A stretch of 64,000 nt of DNA. Origin: Castellaniella sp036379515 (GTDB taxonomy: Bacteria; Pseudomonadota; Gammaproteobacteria; Burkholderiales; Burkholderiaceae_B). Made by a program: the position numbers and the translations under genes. Location: contig NZ_DASVGN010000018.1 in NCBI RefSeq assembly GCF_036379515.1, positions 1-64,000 of the forward strand, written 5' to 3'. Below, one piece after another: positions 24,340 through 33,885 of the stretch. How positions within the stretch are numbered: position 1 is the stretch's first letter; each line of letters opens with the position of its first letter. The notes beneath the pieces were generated by a model. That model worked only from the letters and a program-made list of their open reading frames with translations. It was not told where the DNA came from and searched no databases.

Positions 24340-25938
24340 TCAGTGGCTATGCTCCTGCAGCACCAGATGCGCCATACCGTCTTCGGTTGCAATCCCGACC
24401 TGCACGCCAACCGGAAGTGTGGCCTTGACTTTGACGTGCCCGAAAGGCAGCCCGGTGACCACAGGTACGCGTACAGCTTTGCGCAGCCACTGAATGACAG
24501 AGGGCATGTCGTAGCCATTGTCATGAGGAGTCAGGCGGTAGTTGGTGAACTGGCCCAACACAATGGCGTGCTGCTTCTCCAGAACACCCGCGTGCCAAAG
24601 TTGAGTGAGCATGCGTTCCACCCGATACGGGTGTTCAGCCACATCTTCCAGAAACAGAACACCGCCTTGAATATCCGGTAAATACGGCGTGCCCACCAAC
24701 GATGCCACCATGGCGAGGTTCCCGCCCCACAGGATGCCTCGAGCATCCACCGCATCAGAGTCTGGGGACTCAAAGCTTAGAATTTCCAGCTCATTGGAGA
24801 GCGTTTCCAGAAACAGGTCTTGCGTCAGGTCATCGACCTTCTTACCACCAAAATCAGCCAGCGCAGTAGGACCCATGAGACTGGCCGCTCCAGTGCGAGC
24901 CAGCAGTGCCAGGTTAAAGACCGTAAAGTCGCTTTGCCCGATGAAGGTTTTGCCGCTATCGGCAACTGCCTGCCAATCGATGGAAGGCAACAACCGGCTG
25001 AGCCCATAGCCACCCCGAGTGGCCATAACGACAGGGTGCTTTTGCTTCAGGGCACGAGCGAGCGCCCCCAGCCGCTGCTTATCGGTTCCCGCAAACCGTT
25101 CATGCACCAGTCTGGCGGCCCTATCGACTGCTACGCCAAAACCCAATGCTCGCAAACGCTCCACGGACACATCCAGCACGGCAGGGTCCGGGACTGCCCC
25201 CGAGAGCGAGACGAGATAGATGCCCGAGGGCTGAACATGCCCTGGGTATGCAGCGCTTTCGTCATGGCCTGCCACATGGTCATGTTCGTGCTCAGCAGGC
25301 GGCGATGCGACAGCTGCAACATGCTCGTGCGGGATCGGCTTTTGAGCCTGGACAGGCTGACGGGTAGGCATAGTGTCGGGTTCCTGAAGAAGAGAAGGTG
25401 TGCGCCGGGCTGTACGCCGGGCCCGAAAAAACTCGCGCAGCAGATCGCTACAGGGCCCAGCCCATAAACCGCCTCGAACCTGTGTATGGTGATTCAGACG
25501 AGGCTGGCCAGATAGATCGATAACACCACCGCAGGCACCTGTCTTGGGGTCTGCCGCACCGTAGACGACCTCGCGCAGACGGGCATGGAACATCGCGCCC
25601 AAGCACATCGCACAGGGTTCCAGCGTGACATACAGACGTGCTCCCGACAACCGGTAATTGGCGAGCCGTTGGGCCGCCGCCCGCAAGGCGACGACTTCTG
25701 CATGTGCCGTGGGATCATGGTCGATGATGGTGCGGTTGTGTCCGGTGGCCAACAAATGCCCGTCGGGGCTCAACACCACGGCTCCCACAGGCACTTCACC
25801 CTGTGCTGCTGCCTGTCGCGCCTGGGCTAGGGCCAGGCGCATGGCAGCGTCATCGTCCAGCACGTCTGTGGCACAAGCCACCGAGCATTCGGCCGACGAA
25901 GACTTACGCCGCACACTACCCACGATAGGTCCGAGCAT
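24340..25938 (-). CDS. tadA: TadA tRNA deaminase fused to LD-carboxypeptidase
   Basis: One uninterrupted 532-aa frame with two unrelated enzymes. Residues 28-175 are tRNA adenosine-34 deaminase: zinc ligands His79, Cys109 and Cys112, proton shuttle Glu81 (HAE...PCAMC). Residues 237-532 are an LdcA-type murein LD-carboxypeptidase with Ser336 (GQSD), Glu431 (FLED) and His501 (FGHV) as the S66 triad. They are joined by a 60-residue His/Pro-rich linker. An internal ATG at 25371 (Met190) could start LdcA separately, with AGGA 11 bases upstream. The ATG at 25938 overlaps the upstream HAD gene by 23 nt. Confidence 0.85.
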   Translation of the reverse strand: MLGPIVGSVRRKSSSAECSVACATDVLDDDAAMRLALAQARQAAAQGEVPVGAVVLSPDGHLLATGHNRTIIDHDPTAHAEVVALRAAAQRLANYRLSGARLYVTLEPCAMCLGAMFHARLREVVYGAADPKTGACGGVIDLSGQPRLNHHTQVRGGLWAGPCSDLLREFFRARRTARRTPSLLQEPDTMPTRQPVQAQKPIPHEHVAAVASPPAEHEHDHVAGHDESAAYPGHVQPSGIYLVSLSGAVPDPAVLDVSVERLRALGFGVAVDRAARLVHERFAGTDKQRLGALARALKQKHPVVMATRGGYGLSRLLPSIDWQAVADSGKTFIGQSDFTVFNLALLARTGAASLMGPTALADFGGKKVDDLTQDLFLETLSNELEILSFESPDSDAVDARGILWGGNLAMVASLVGTPYLPDIQGGVLFLEDVAEHPYRVERMLTQLWHAGVLEKQHAIVLGQFTNYRLTPHDNGYDMPSVIQWLRKAVRVPVVTGLPFGHVKVKATLPVGVQVGIATEDGMAHLVLQEHSH

Positions 25939-26764
25939 TGAGCACGACCTTTGAGGCGAGACTTTCTACCGCAGCCTCTAGCCACTGATACAACTCGGCA
26001 TTTTCGTCGAACCGAGCCTGATTCAGATTGGAGACGCGGCCTTCCTGGATGAAGCCCCAGGCCCGGCTACGTTTCTCACGGTGGCGCGGATCCCAAACGC
26101 CGAAGGCTACGCCGCCTGATCGACGAATGAGCGAAAAACATGGGATATCAGTGTAGCCATCACCCACGAATATCATCTGTTCAAACGGGACGCGAAGTTT
26201 GTCGGGGTCCACCTTGCGATTGACTTCGAAGGGTTTGTTGCGGGAGTCGGGACCTATGATGCCCTTCTGGATGTGAAACAGATACCGCGTTTTGTCGGTA
26301 AAGCTTACGACACGACGCGGGAAAGCAATGGCACCCTCGTCGTCGTAATGAAACTCAGAAGCCCAGATATCCGTGAACTGCGCCGCAATCGAGGTACTGC
26401 GCAGCACATCACCCAGGCCACTTGAAATCAGATAGAACTCGAGTTGCACCGTAGGGTGCGTGACCCGCAGGCTGGCCCGCAGGCGATCAAAGAGTGTGGC
26501 GACACCTTCATGCAGCGGCAGCCGCGCCCCCCAGTCCCGCAGCCGTTCGAGCGTGATGGCACCATGGCGACCTGACTGCGACAACTGCAGCATACGGTAC
26601 AGATAAGCAGGGACAGGGTCCCAGTCTTCGTGATCGAGCAACGGTCCAACCTGATCGCGCCAGAATGCGTCGGAATCGACCCCGATTTCTTGCAGAAACC
26701 CCGACGTGCTGTCGGGTGCCAACGTATCGTCGAAATCGAAAACCAGTGCAATGACGTCTGCCAT
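25916..26764 (-). CDS. HAD-superfamily hydrolase
   Basis: 282-aa cytoplasmic phosphatase-fold protein. Motif I is FDFDDTLAP with nucleophile Asp10 and acid/base Asp12. Motif II is LISSGLGD and motif IV is IFVGDGYTDIPCF. A helical cap lies at about residues 20-85. The substrate cannot be inferred. It is followed by, and overlaps, the TadA-LdcA gene, and comes 21 bp after nnrDE, suggesting one leftward transcription unit with recCBD-nnrDE. Confidence 0.82.
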   Translation of the reverse strand: MADVIALVFDFDDTLAPDSTSGFLQEIGVDSDAFWRDQVGPLLDHEDWDPVPAYLYRMLQLSQSGRHGAITLERLRDWGARLPLHEGVATLFDRLRASLRVTHPTVQLEFYLISSGLGDVLRSTSIAAQFTDIWASEFHYDDEGAIAFPRRVVSFTDKTRYLFHIQKGIIGPDSRNKPFEVNRKVDPDKLRVPFEQMIFVGDGYTDIPCFSLIRRSGGVAFGVWDPRHREKRSRAWGFIQEGRVSNLNQARFDENAELYQWLEAAVESLASKVVLNARTYRG

Positions 26765-26785
26765 AGCGTGTGATCCTTTATACCC

Positions 26786-28288
26786 TCAATCCCATTCTGC
26801 CAGCGTCTGCAGCGCGGCAGGCAGTGCGCTTGGCAAATCCTCGGCAATCAGCCCCCAGCCTAGCCGATCCGCAGCCAGGCCATGTAACCACACGGCAGCA
26901 CACGCGGCTTCAAACGCAGACATGCCTGCCGCAAGCAGCCCCACGATCATTCCCGCCAAGACGTCACCTGCGCCCGCAGTCGCCAAACATGGAGGGGCAT
27001 TGTCATTGATGACGCAGCGGCCATCCGGCGCGGCGACGACCGTATCAGCTCCCTTGAGCACCACGACCGCGCCGCTGTCTCGCGACGCTACCGCGGCCCG
27101 GTGCAGTTTATCTCCTTCAAGAGCAAACAAGCGCGCAAACTCCCCCTCATGGGGGGTCAGTACGCATCCTGCATGCAAAGCTTGCACCAAGACCTGAGGC
27201 TCATCCTGGAACGCGGTCAAGGCACCAGCATCCAGCACACACGGCCGACGTGTTGCCAAGAGCGCCAGAACCTGTGCCTTGGCGGTTTTCTTGCGCACCA
27301 ACCCCGGACCTATCAACAAAGCATTGCGCCTTAGATCAGCCACCGCCGCTGCGACGCTCTCGTCCGCCGGTAAGGCTTCCACCATGACGGAGGTGAGTGC
27401 CGCTATCTGCAGGGCCCACGCCGATTGAGGGACGGCGAGCGTTACCAGCCCCGCCCCTATCCGCGCGGCCGCCAGGCATGCGAGGCGCCCTGCCCCCAGC
27501 AGGCGGTCGCCCCCCACTACCAAGGCGTGGCCCCGGCAATACTTATGGCTGGCCGAGCCCGGCCAAGGGAAAGCAGCCCGCCACAAGTCTGGATGGTTCG
27601 CCCAGGTCTCGGAGCCCACCGCACCCAGCACGGCCACCGGGATACCGATTCGAGCGCACACCAGCTCACCACACAGCAGGCGGCCCGGCAACAACAAGTG
27701 CCCCGGCTTGCGCCGGAAAAAGGTCACCGTCAGATCAGCCTGAATTGCCGCTCCACACGGCTGGCCCGTGGCACCATCCAGCCCGCTGGGCACATCCACC
27801 GCGCACACCGGCACTGCAGCGGCGTTGACCGCAGAGATCATCTCGGCAACCGCCCCCGACACTACGCGATTGAGCCCGGCACCCAGCAGAGCGTCCACCA
27901 CCAGCTTCGCACCGACGAGACAAGCAGGCCGGGCAGGCTCCACCCCCCCAGCCCAGGCCCTCGCGGCCCAAGCGGCATCTCCTTGCAATTGGGAACGGTC
28001 TCCTAATAGGGCGACCCGCACGGGCCAACCAGCTTCTTGCAACAAGCGGGCCACGACCCAGCCATCGCCGCCATTATTGCCCGTACCACACAACACCACG
28101 GTTGGCCTCGAAGACCAGCGTGCACGGATGGCCAGGGCCACGGCGGCGCCTGCTGCAGCCATGAGGCTCGCCCCCGGTATGCCGGAATCAATCGTCGCAC
28201 GATCGGCAGCGGCCATCTGTGTCGGGGTGAGCAGGACGTGTTGCGCTCCCCGCGCGGTCCAGCTATTCGATTCGTTGTCGTTCATCAT
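26786..28288 (-). CDS. nnrDE: Bifunctional NAD(P)H-hydrate epimerase/dehydratase
   Basis: Repairs hydrated NADH and NADPH. The N-terminal epimerase half (about 1-215) has TPTQMAAADRATID and the loop GTGNNGGDGWVVAR. The C-terminal kinase-fold dehydratase half (about 230-500) has GHALVVGG, VLTPHEGEFARL and ATAGAGDVLAGMI with the catalytic Asp. Length (500 aa) fits the fused YjeF form. Two adjacent ATGs (28288 and 28285) are possible starts, 4-7 bases after the recD stop, so coupling with recD is likely. Confidence 0.92.
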   Translation of the reverse strand: MMNDNESNSWTARGAQHVLLTPTQMAAADRATIDSGIPGASLMAAAGAAVALAIRARWSSRPTVVLCGTGNNGGDGWVVARLLQEAGWPVRVALLGDRSQLQGDAAWAARAWAGGVEPARPACLVGAKLVVDALLGAGLNRVVSGAVAEMISAVNAAAVPVCAVDVPSGLDGATGQPCGAAIQADLTVTFFRRKPGHLLLPGRLLCGELVCARIGIPVAVLGAVGSETWANHPDLWRAAFPWPGSASHKYCRGHALVVGGDRLLGAGRLACLAAARIGAGLVTLAVPQSAWALQIAALTSVMVEALPADESVAAAVADLRRNALLIGPGLVRKKTAKAQVLALLATRRPCVLDAGALTAFQDEPQVLVQALHAGCVLTPHEGEFARLFALEGDKLHRAAVASRDSGAVVVLKGADTVVAAPDGRCVINDNAPPCLATAGAGDVLAGMIVGLLAAGMSAFEAACAAVWLHGLAADRLGWGLIAEDLPSALPAALQTLAEWD

Positions 28289-28292
28289 GATT

Positions 28293-30272
28293 TCAGCTAT
28301 CAGGATTCCAGATACCGCCCGCGCGTTGCGTGAGGTGACGCACAGCGTCATCGAGCAACGAAACCGGGCCCGGCAGTACCAGGGACAGCGTCTTTTGAGC
28401 CCGTGTGGCCCCGGTATAGAGCAACTCGCGAGTGAGCAACGGTCCGGGGCGATCTGGCAGCACCAGAAGCACGTGCTCGAATTCAGAACCCTGCGATTTG
28501 TGCACCGTCAGCGCGTAGACCGTCTCGACAGCGGGCAAGCGCGCGGGCGGCACCCAGTGCACGGCTCCTGGCGCAGCCCCCTCAAACGCAACCCGCAACA
28601 CCGAATGCCCTGGCTTACGAGAATCGGGCAGGTGCAAAGCGAGCCCTATGTCTCCATTGGCCAGGCCCAGCTCGGGCTGGTTACGCGTGACCAACACCGG
28701 GCGCCCGGCGTACCACGGCCCCGCATGGCCAGAGATAGCCCCCTGTGCCCGCAACCGGGATTCAATGAGCCTATTCAGGCCCTCTACCCCCCAGGGACCC
28801 GTGCGAAGTGCACACAGAACCTGAAACCGTCCCTGCTGCTTCAAAAGCTCACTCGCCCACGCGTCCCACTGCGAGGGATCAGCATCGGGGTCAGGAACTG
28901 CATGGTTCAAGGCTTCAAAGATAGCACCGTACCCCCCGCTTCCCAATACGCCAGCGTGCGCCAGCCAATCGGCCGATGCCGCATCACCCACCCCTTGCAG
29001 CGCCAGAACATCCAGACCAGCAGGCGGATGATCACGCAAAGCCCGGACGGCAGGCACATCGCCCGCGTTAACCGCCAGTGCAAAACGCCCAATACCGCTT
29101 TTCTCATTGAAGCGATAACTGTGCCTCAACATCACCACGGCTTGATCCAGGGCAGTCCCGTGCTCATCCTGCCATTGGAGCCCGGGCGACTGACCACACA
29201 GCGCTTGCAGACGCGCACAATGCTGCGGCAAGTAGTGCCCTTCGGGTGCTCGGGCGCACAGTTCACCCAACATGGCCCCAGCCTCAACCGAAGCCAGCTG
29301 ATCGCGATCACCCAGCAGAATCAAGCGAGCGGCCGACGGCAGAGCGGCCAGAACGGCATCCATCATTTCAACGTCCATCATGGACGCTTCATCCACCACC
29401 AAGACATCAAGATCCAAGGGATGACCGGACTGGTAGATGTGCTGACGGGTCCCAGGCCGACTTCCAAGGAGCCGATGCAGGGTCACGACCTCAGTAGGGA
29501 TTCGGTCCAGCGCTGCCAGAAGAACTTCGTCTGCCTCTGGCCGCAGGCCGACCAGCGCCCCCGTAATGGAGCTGTTTAAACGTGCGGCCGCCTTGCCAGT
29601 GGGCGCCGCCAGACGGATACGCAAACCGCGCACCTGCCCCCGCTGTTGCGCCAGCCCCTGCAGGACGGCCAGTAACTGCACCACCGTACGGGTCTTACCC
29701 GTTCCGGGCCCACCCGTCATGATGGCAAAGCGCTGCAACAAGGCGTTGGCACACGCCAATTTTTGCCAGTCCAGTTCCTGCCCACCAGGCGTAGGAAAGA
29801 CACGCGCCAGCCACTGGCGGGCAGCAGTCATGTCGAACGCTGTATCTTCCTTGATGAGTCGGCTATTCACCGCTTGGCGGATACGCACCCCCGCCCGCCA
29901 ATAGCGCGCGAGATAGAGCCGGTGGCCATACAGAACCAGGGGTTCACTCCCTGCTCCGCTGCCTACGAACGCGGCTGCATTCAGTGCCTCGCGGCAACCC
30001 GACCCATCAATGGGTAACCACTTCGGCCGGACGCTGGCTGCCTCATTACGCCAGCTCTCGGGCAACACGGTGGACCAGTGCTCACAAAGCCCAACCAAAT
30101 CCAGGCACGGATTGCCCTGAGCCAGCCGCACACTGCACAACACTGCAAGACGTAACGCCAACTCGCTTGCATGAGGCACCTGCTCATGCAGGAATCGCCC
30201 CCAGGCCAGGTCCAGATCGCGCAAGCCGGGCGCTGCAGGGTAACCCAACCAGCCGGGGAGTGAATCAGGCAT
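28293..30272 (-). CDS. recD: Exodeoxyribonuclease V subunit alpha
   Basis: 659-aa SF1B helicase subunit (5'-3') of RecBCD, which processes double-strand breaks for recombination and degrades foreign linear DNA. Walker A is TGGPGTGKTRTV, motif II is VLVVDEASMMD, motif III is ILLGDRDQLASVEAG, and the late helicase motif is TVHKSQGSEF. The ATG at 30272 overlaps the recB stop by 8 nt. Third gene of recC-recB-recD. Confidence 0.94.
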   Translation of the reverse strand: MPDSLPGWLGYPAAPGLRDLDLAWGRFLHEQVPHASELALRLAVLCSVRLAQGNPCLDLVGLCEHWSTVLPESWRNEAASVRPKWLPIDGSGCREALNAAAFVGSGAGSEPLVLYGHRLYLARYWRAGVRIRQAVNSRLIKEDTAFDMTAARQWLARVFPTPGGQELDWQKLACANALLQRFAIMTGGPGTGKTRTVVQLLAVLQGLAQQRGQVRGLRIRLAAPTGKAAARLNSSITGALVGLRPEADEVLLAALDRIPTEVVTLHRLLGSRPGTRQHIYQSGHPLDLDVLVVDEASMMDVEMMDAVLAALPSAARLILLGDRDQLASVEAGAMLGELCARAPEGHYLPQHCARLQALCGQSPGLQWQDEHGTALDQAVVMLRHSYRFNEKSGIGRFALAVNAGDVPAVRALRDHPPAGLDVLALQGVGDAASADWLAHAGVLGSGGYGAIFEALNHAVPDPDADPSQWDAWASELLKQQGRFQVLCALRTGPWGVEGLNRLIESRLRAQGAISGHAGPWYAGRPVLVTRNQPELGLANGDIGLALHLPDSRKPGHSVLRVAFEGAAPGAVHWVPPARLPAVETVYALTVHKSQGSEFEHVLLVLPDRPGPLLTRELLYTGATRAQKTLSLVLPGPVSLLDDAVRHLTQRAGGIWNPDS

Positions 30273-33200
30273 GGGCACTCCCCCCACACTCTTCAAACAA
30301 GGCATCCAGTGAATCCATCAACTCCTGCGAAGGGCGCATGGCGCACACCCCTTGCCCCGGTGTATTCTGGCCGCGCAAGAACAGGTACAGTGCACCCCCC
30401 ATGTCACGCTCATAATCATAATCGGGCAGGCGTGCACGCAATTGTCGATGCAAGGCCAACAAGTACATCATGAGCTGCACGTCATAACGGGCGCCGCACA
30501 TGGCACGGATCAACGAATCGGGAGCATAGTCAACGGCTCGGGCGCCCAAGTCATTGGACTTGTAATCCACCAGGTAATAACGCCCACCCACTTTCAATGC
30601 CAGATCGATAAACCCCTTGAACACGCCATTCAAACGGGCGGGGGCCAAGACCGGGCGCGGGCAGCCGACAAAGAGGTGATCCGTCATCAGCCGATCCAGC
30701 CGGGCCACATCCACTTGCGTAACCGGCAGCCAGAATTCCAGCTCAGGCTGGCTGCTTTGCAAAGCGTTGAAGCGCCACTCTGGATGGTCCGGAAGATCGG
30801 CCTGCCAAAGGGCCGCGGAGAAATCCAACAACCACTGGTGCAGGACGTCGATATGGGCTTCCCAACCCCGCACTTGGCACCGCCGAGCAATCAGGTCGCG
30901 CGCATTGTCCAGATTCTGGAAAGCGCGTTGCCCGGCCCATTCGAGCAAGCCGTGCAAGAAAGTCCCGGCTTCGCTGCCTCGCGGGAACCCGCTCAAGGCT
31001 GATGCCAGTTCTGCACCTTCGCTGTCAGCCACCGATTCATCAAGGGATAGAGCCTGCGTACGAGCCTCGCGCAGCACATCTTCTGCGGCAGACTGGGGGG
31101 CAGGCCGCACGGCCTGGCCTTCAGCCCGAATTTCATCCAAATGATGCAAGGCCGAATAGCTGGCGATCCACCAAGGCTGAGCCACCACCGGGCCCGCAAG
31201 TTGCCGTGCAGGCCCCAGGGCTTGAACCTCTGGCACCTGCACAGCCGGAGGATCAGCAAACAGCGCCTCAGTGCTCCAGACAATGTCGCCTGCCGCACCC
31301 TGGACAAGGCACTGCCAAGCCGCATGCAGGTCGCTGCCCAGCACATGACCCATGCCGGTGTTCTCGACCTTGGCCACATCCGCCAGAACCAGCCATACGG
31401 CGTGACGCGCTCGAGTGAGCGCTACATAGAGCTTTCGAACCTCTTCGCCCAGGCGTTCGGCGGCGATCTGTACGGATTCTTCTTTATTGGGTTCCACCAC
31501 CCAGGCAGTCTGCCCGCCTTGCATCAGACGCACAGGCTCCACCCGCTTGGGGGCTGAGCCCCCCGCACAGACAAAGGGCAGAAACACCAGAGGATATTCC
31601 AGCCCTTTGGACTTATGGATCGTGACCACGCGGACCAGATCTTCGTCGCTTTCCAGGCGTAGGTGGCGCACGTCTTCGTCTGTAGAGGATTCTTGCTGCT
31701 GCTGCAAAAACCGCAGCAAGGCCTGCTCGCCATCCAGGTGCAACGAGGCCTGCTGCAACAGCTCAGCCAAGTGCAGGCAATCTGTCAGTCGACGCTCGCC
31801 TTCGGTCCCCGAGGCCAGCAGGTTCGCTGGTATGTTGAAGTCGTGCAGCAGCCTGCGCAACGCGGGCAACACCCCCCGGTCCTGCCAGCAACGGTGATAG
31901 CCCTGAAACCGCTCGACCTGCCCGTCCCAGGCACTTTCATCCTCTGCCAGACCATGCAATTCACTCAGCGATAAAGCGAGCAAAGGCGTCGCCAAGGCGG
32001 CGCGTACCGCCCGTTCATCATCGGGATGGGCACAAGCCTGCAAACAGACCCCCAGATCCTGTGCCACCGGGGATTCATACACTGATTCCCGCTCGGAAAG
32101 ATAGACGCTGCGAACCCCCACGCGACTCAGCGCAGACCGGATAATCGCCGCATCTGCATGCGTGCTCACAAGCACTGCAACATCGGCAGGCTGAACCGGC
32201 CTGATCAAACCACCTTTTCCAGGATCAAATCCGCTCTGACCACCAGGCGACAGCAGACCCGCAATTTGCCCTGCGCAGAAGGCAGCAGCGCGTTCACGAT
32301 ACGGCCCGGCCGTTATTGGTTTGCCGTCGGCACCCGAAGATAACCAGCACGCGGTCATGGCTGCGCCTGGCTTGCCGTCGCACAACCAGCGCTCTGGACG
32401 CCCTTGCGCCTCTGCGCGCTGAAATGCAATGCGCTCGCCCTCAACTCCAGTCACGAAGGCGTCGTCACCCGCTGCCCTGAAAACAGCGTTGACGGCTCCT
32501 ACCATGGCGGTCGACGACCGATAGTTGCAGCTCAGCGTCTGCACCCTATCGGCACAATCTCGCGCCGCGCGCAGATAGGTATGCACGTCCGCACCCCGAA
32601 AGCTGTAGATGGCTTGTTTGGGGTCGCCGATCAAGACGACTGCAGACTCTGGATCGTTGCGCGCGACCCCATAGACACTGTCGAAAATCTGATACTGCAG
32701 CGGGTCTGTGTCCTGGAACTCATCGATCAGCGCCACGGGATACTGAGTGCGCAGCGTCTGCACAAGCGATTGCCCCCGATTGCCCTGGAGTGCCCGCGCG
32801 AGCCCCACCAGCAAGCCGTCATAGCCCATGAGAGCAGAGGAAGCCAACAACTGCTGCAAGCGAGCCGCGATCCAGCCCAGCGCATGCTGGGTAACGGCGG
32901 GCCGAAAACCAGGTAACTCGGTGAGCGCCTGCTGGAGGTCGGCAAGTACCTGACTCAAGGGATGGTGCGGAACTGGATCATCGCCCTTCCACTTGGCTGC
33001 AATTCCGCCGGGAGTGAGGCGCTGCCACCCTGTCTTGAGATCCAGTGACTCTTGCGCCGGGTCTTGCGCCCACGTGCGCAAAGCACCGATCCAGCGACCA
33101 AAATTGGCCGAGTTATACCCGGTCAAGTGCTCGCGAATGCTCTCGACCCATTGACCAAGTTCGTCCGCCCCTTTCACCCAAGGTTGTTTGAGCACCTGCA

Positions 33201-33885
33201 AACGCTGCGCACGTTCGGACTGGACCTGCGCACACACTTGCGCCAGAGGCTCTTGCGAGGCATCAGGGAGCCCGTCGCGCGTCAGCAGCGATTGATACGC
33301 CAACAGTTTTTCTGGCCCGGACCACACACCCAATACGCTATTGAGGGCGTCTGCGTGCAGGCTCGCCACTTGGGCACGCCAGTAATCCCAGACCACCAGC
33401 CGGATTTGTTCATTGAGATCTGGCTGCAGGTTGAGCTCGAACAGGCTACCGCTGTCGAAAGCGTGCTCGCGCAGCACACGCTGGCACCAGCCATGAATGG
33501 TAAAGATTGCGGCCTCGTCCATGGACTGCGCAGCCAGCTCAAGCAGGCGGGAAAGGCTTGGCCATTGCGCCGGTGGGTAGTCCGCCTGCAAGCCCGACAA
33601 GAACGTGTCACTTTCTGGGAGTTCGGTACCCGCAAACACTGCAGCAGCCTGAGACAAGCGCGCCCGGATACGATCACGCAGCTCCAGCGTCGCTGCGGTC
33701 GTAAAAGTCAGCACCAGAATTTGCCCAGGCAGACGAGCGGGCTGGCCACCATGGCCAAGCACCAGGCGCACGTAGAGCGCCGCAATCGTCCAGGTCTTGC
33801 CAGTGCCCGCGCTGGCTTCGATGAGATGGCTGCCGCGCAGCTTGAACTGCAAGGCCTGCATGGTGGGAACTTTGGTGTCTACCAT
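30265..33885 (-). CDS. recB: Exodeoxyribonuclease V subunit beta
   Basis: 1206-aa 3'-5' helicase/nuclease. Walker A is EASAGTGKTWT (24-34). Further motifs are ALIDEFQDTDPLQY, VVLIGDPKQAIYSFRGAD and TIHKSKGLEYP. The C-terminal RecB nuclease motif is LVDYKSND near residue 1105, whose Asp and Lys are catalytic. The start codon shares one base with the recC stop (TGATG). Size is close to E. coli RecB (1180 aa). Confidence 0.96.
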   Translation of the reverse strand: MVDTKVPTMQALQFKLRGSHLIEASAGTGKTWTIAALYVRLVLGHGGQPARLPGQILVLTFTTAATLELRDRIRARLSQAAAVFAGTELPESDTFLSGLQADYPPAQWPSLSRLLELAAQSMDEAAIFTIHGWCQRVLREHAFDSGSLFELNLQPDLNEQIRLVVWDYWRAQVASLHADALNSVLGVWSGPEKLLAYQSLLTRDGLPDASQEPLAQVCAQVQSERAQRLQVLKQPWVKGADELGQWVESIREHLTGYNSANFGRWIGALRTWAQDPAQESLDLKTGWQRLTPGGIAAKWKGDDPVPHHPLSQVLADLQQALTELPGFRPAVTQHALGWIAARLQQLLASSALMGYDGLLVGLARALQGNRGQSLVQTLRTQYPVALIDEFQDTDPLQYQIFDSVYGVARNDPESAVVLIGDPKQAIYSFRGADVHTYLRAARDCADRVQTLSCNYRSSTAMVGAVNAVFRAAGDDAFVTGVEGERIAFQRAEAQGRPERWLCDGKPGAAMTACWLSSGADGKPITAGPYRERAAAFCAGQIAGLLSPGGQSGFDPGKGGLIRPVQPADVAVLVSTHADAAIIRSALSRVGVRSVYLSERESVYESPVAQDLGVCLQACAHPDDERAVRAALATPLLALSLSELHGLAEDESAWDGQVERFQGYHRCWQDRGVLPALRRLLHDFNIPANLLASGTEGERRLTDCLHLAELLQQASLHLDGEQALLRFLQQQQESSTDEDVRHLRLESDEDLVRVVTIHKSKGLEYPLVFLPFVCAGGSAPKRVEPVRLMQGGQTAWVVEPNKEESVQIAAERLGEEVRKLYVALTRARHAVWLVLADVAKVENTGMGHVLGSDLHAAWQCLVQGAAGDIVWSTEALFADPPAVQVPEVQALGPARQLAGPVVAQPWWIASYSALHHLDEIRAEGQAVRPAPQSAAEDVLREARTQALSLDESVADSEGAELASALSGFPRGSEAGTFLHGLLEWAGQRAFQNLDNARDLIARRCQVRGWEAHIDVLHQWLLDFSAALWQADLPDHPEWRFNALQSSQPELEFWLPVTQVDVARLDRLMTDHLFVGCPRPVLAPARLNGVFKGFIDLALKVGGRYYLVDYKSNDLGARAVDYAPDSLIRAMCGARYDVQLMMYLLALHRQLRARLPDYDYERDMGGALYLFLRGQNTPGQGVCAMRPSQELMDSLDALFEECGGSAHA

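Noticed and set aside
27768..29579. A 603-codon open frame antisense to nnrDE and recD.
   Set aside because: Low-complexity Arg/Pro/Ser/Gln composition, no domain, and complete overlap with two well-supported genes.
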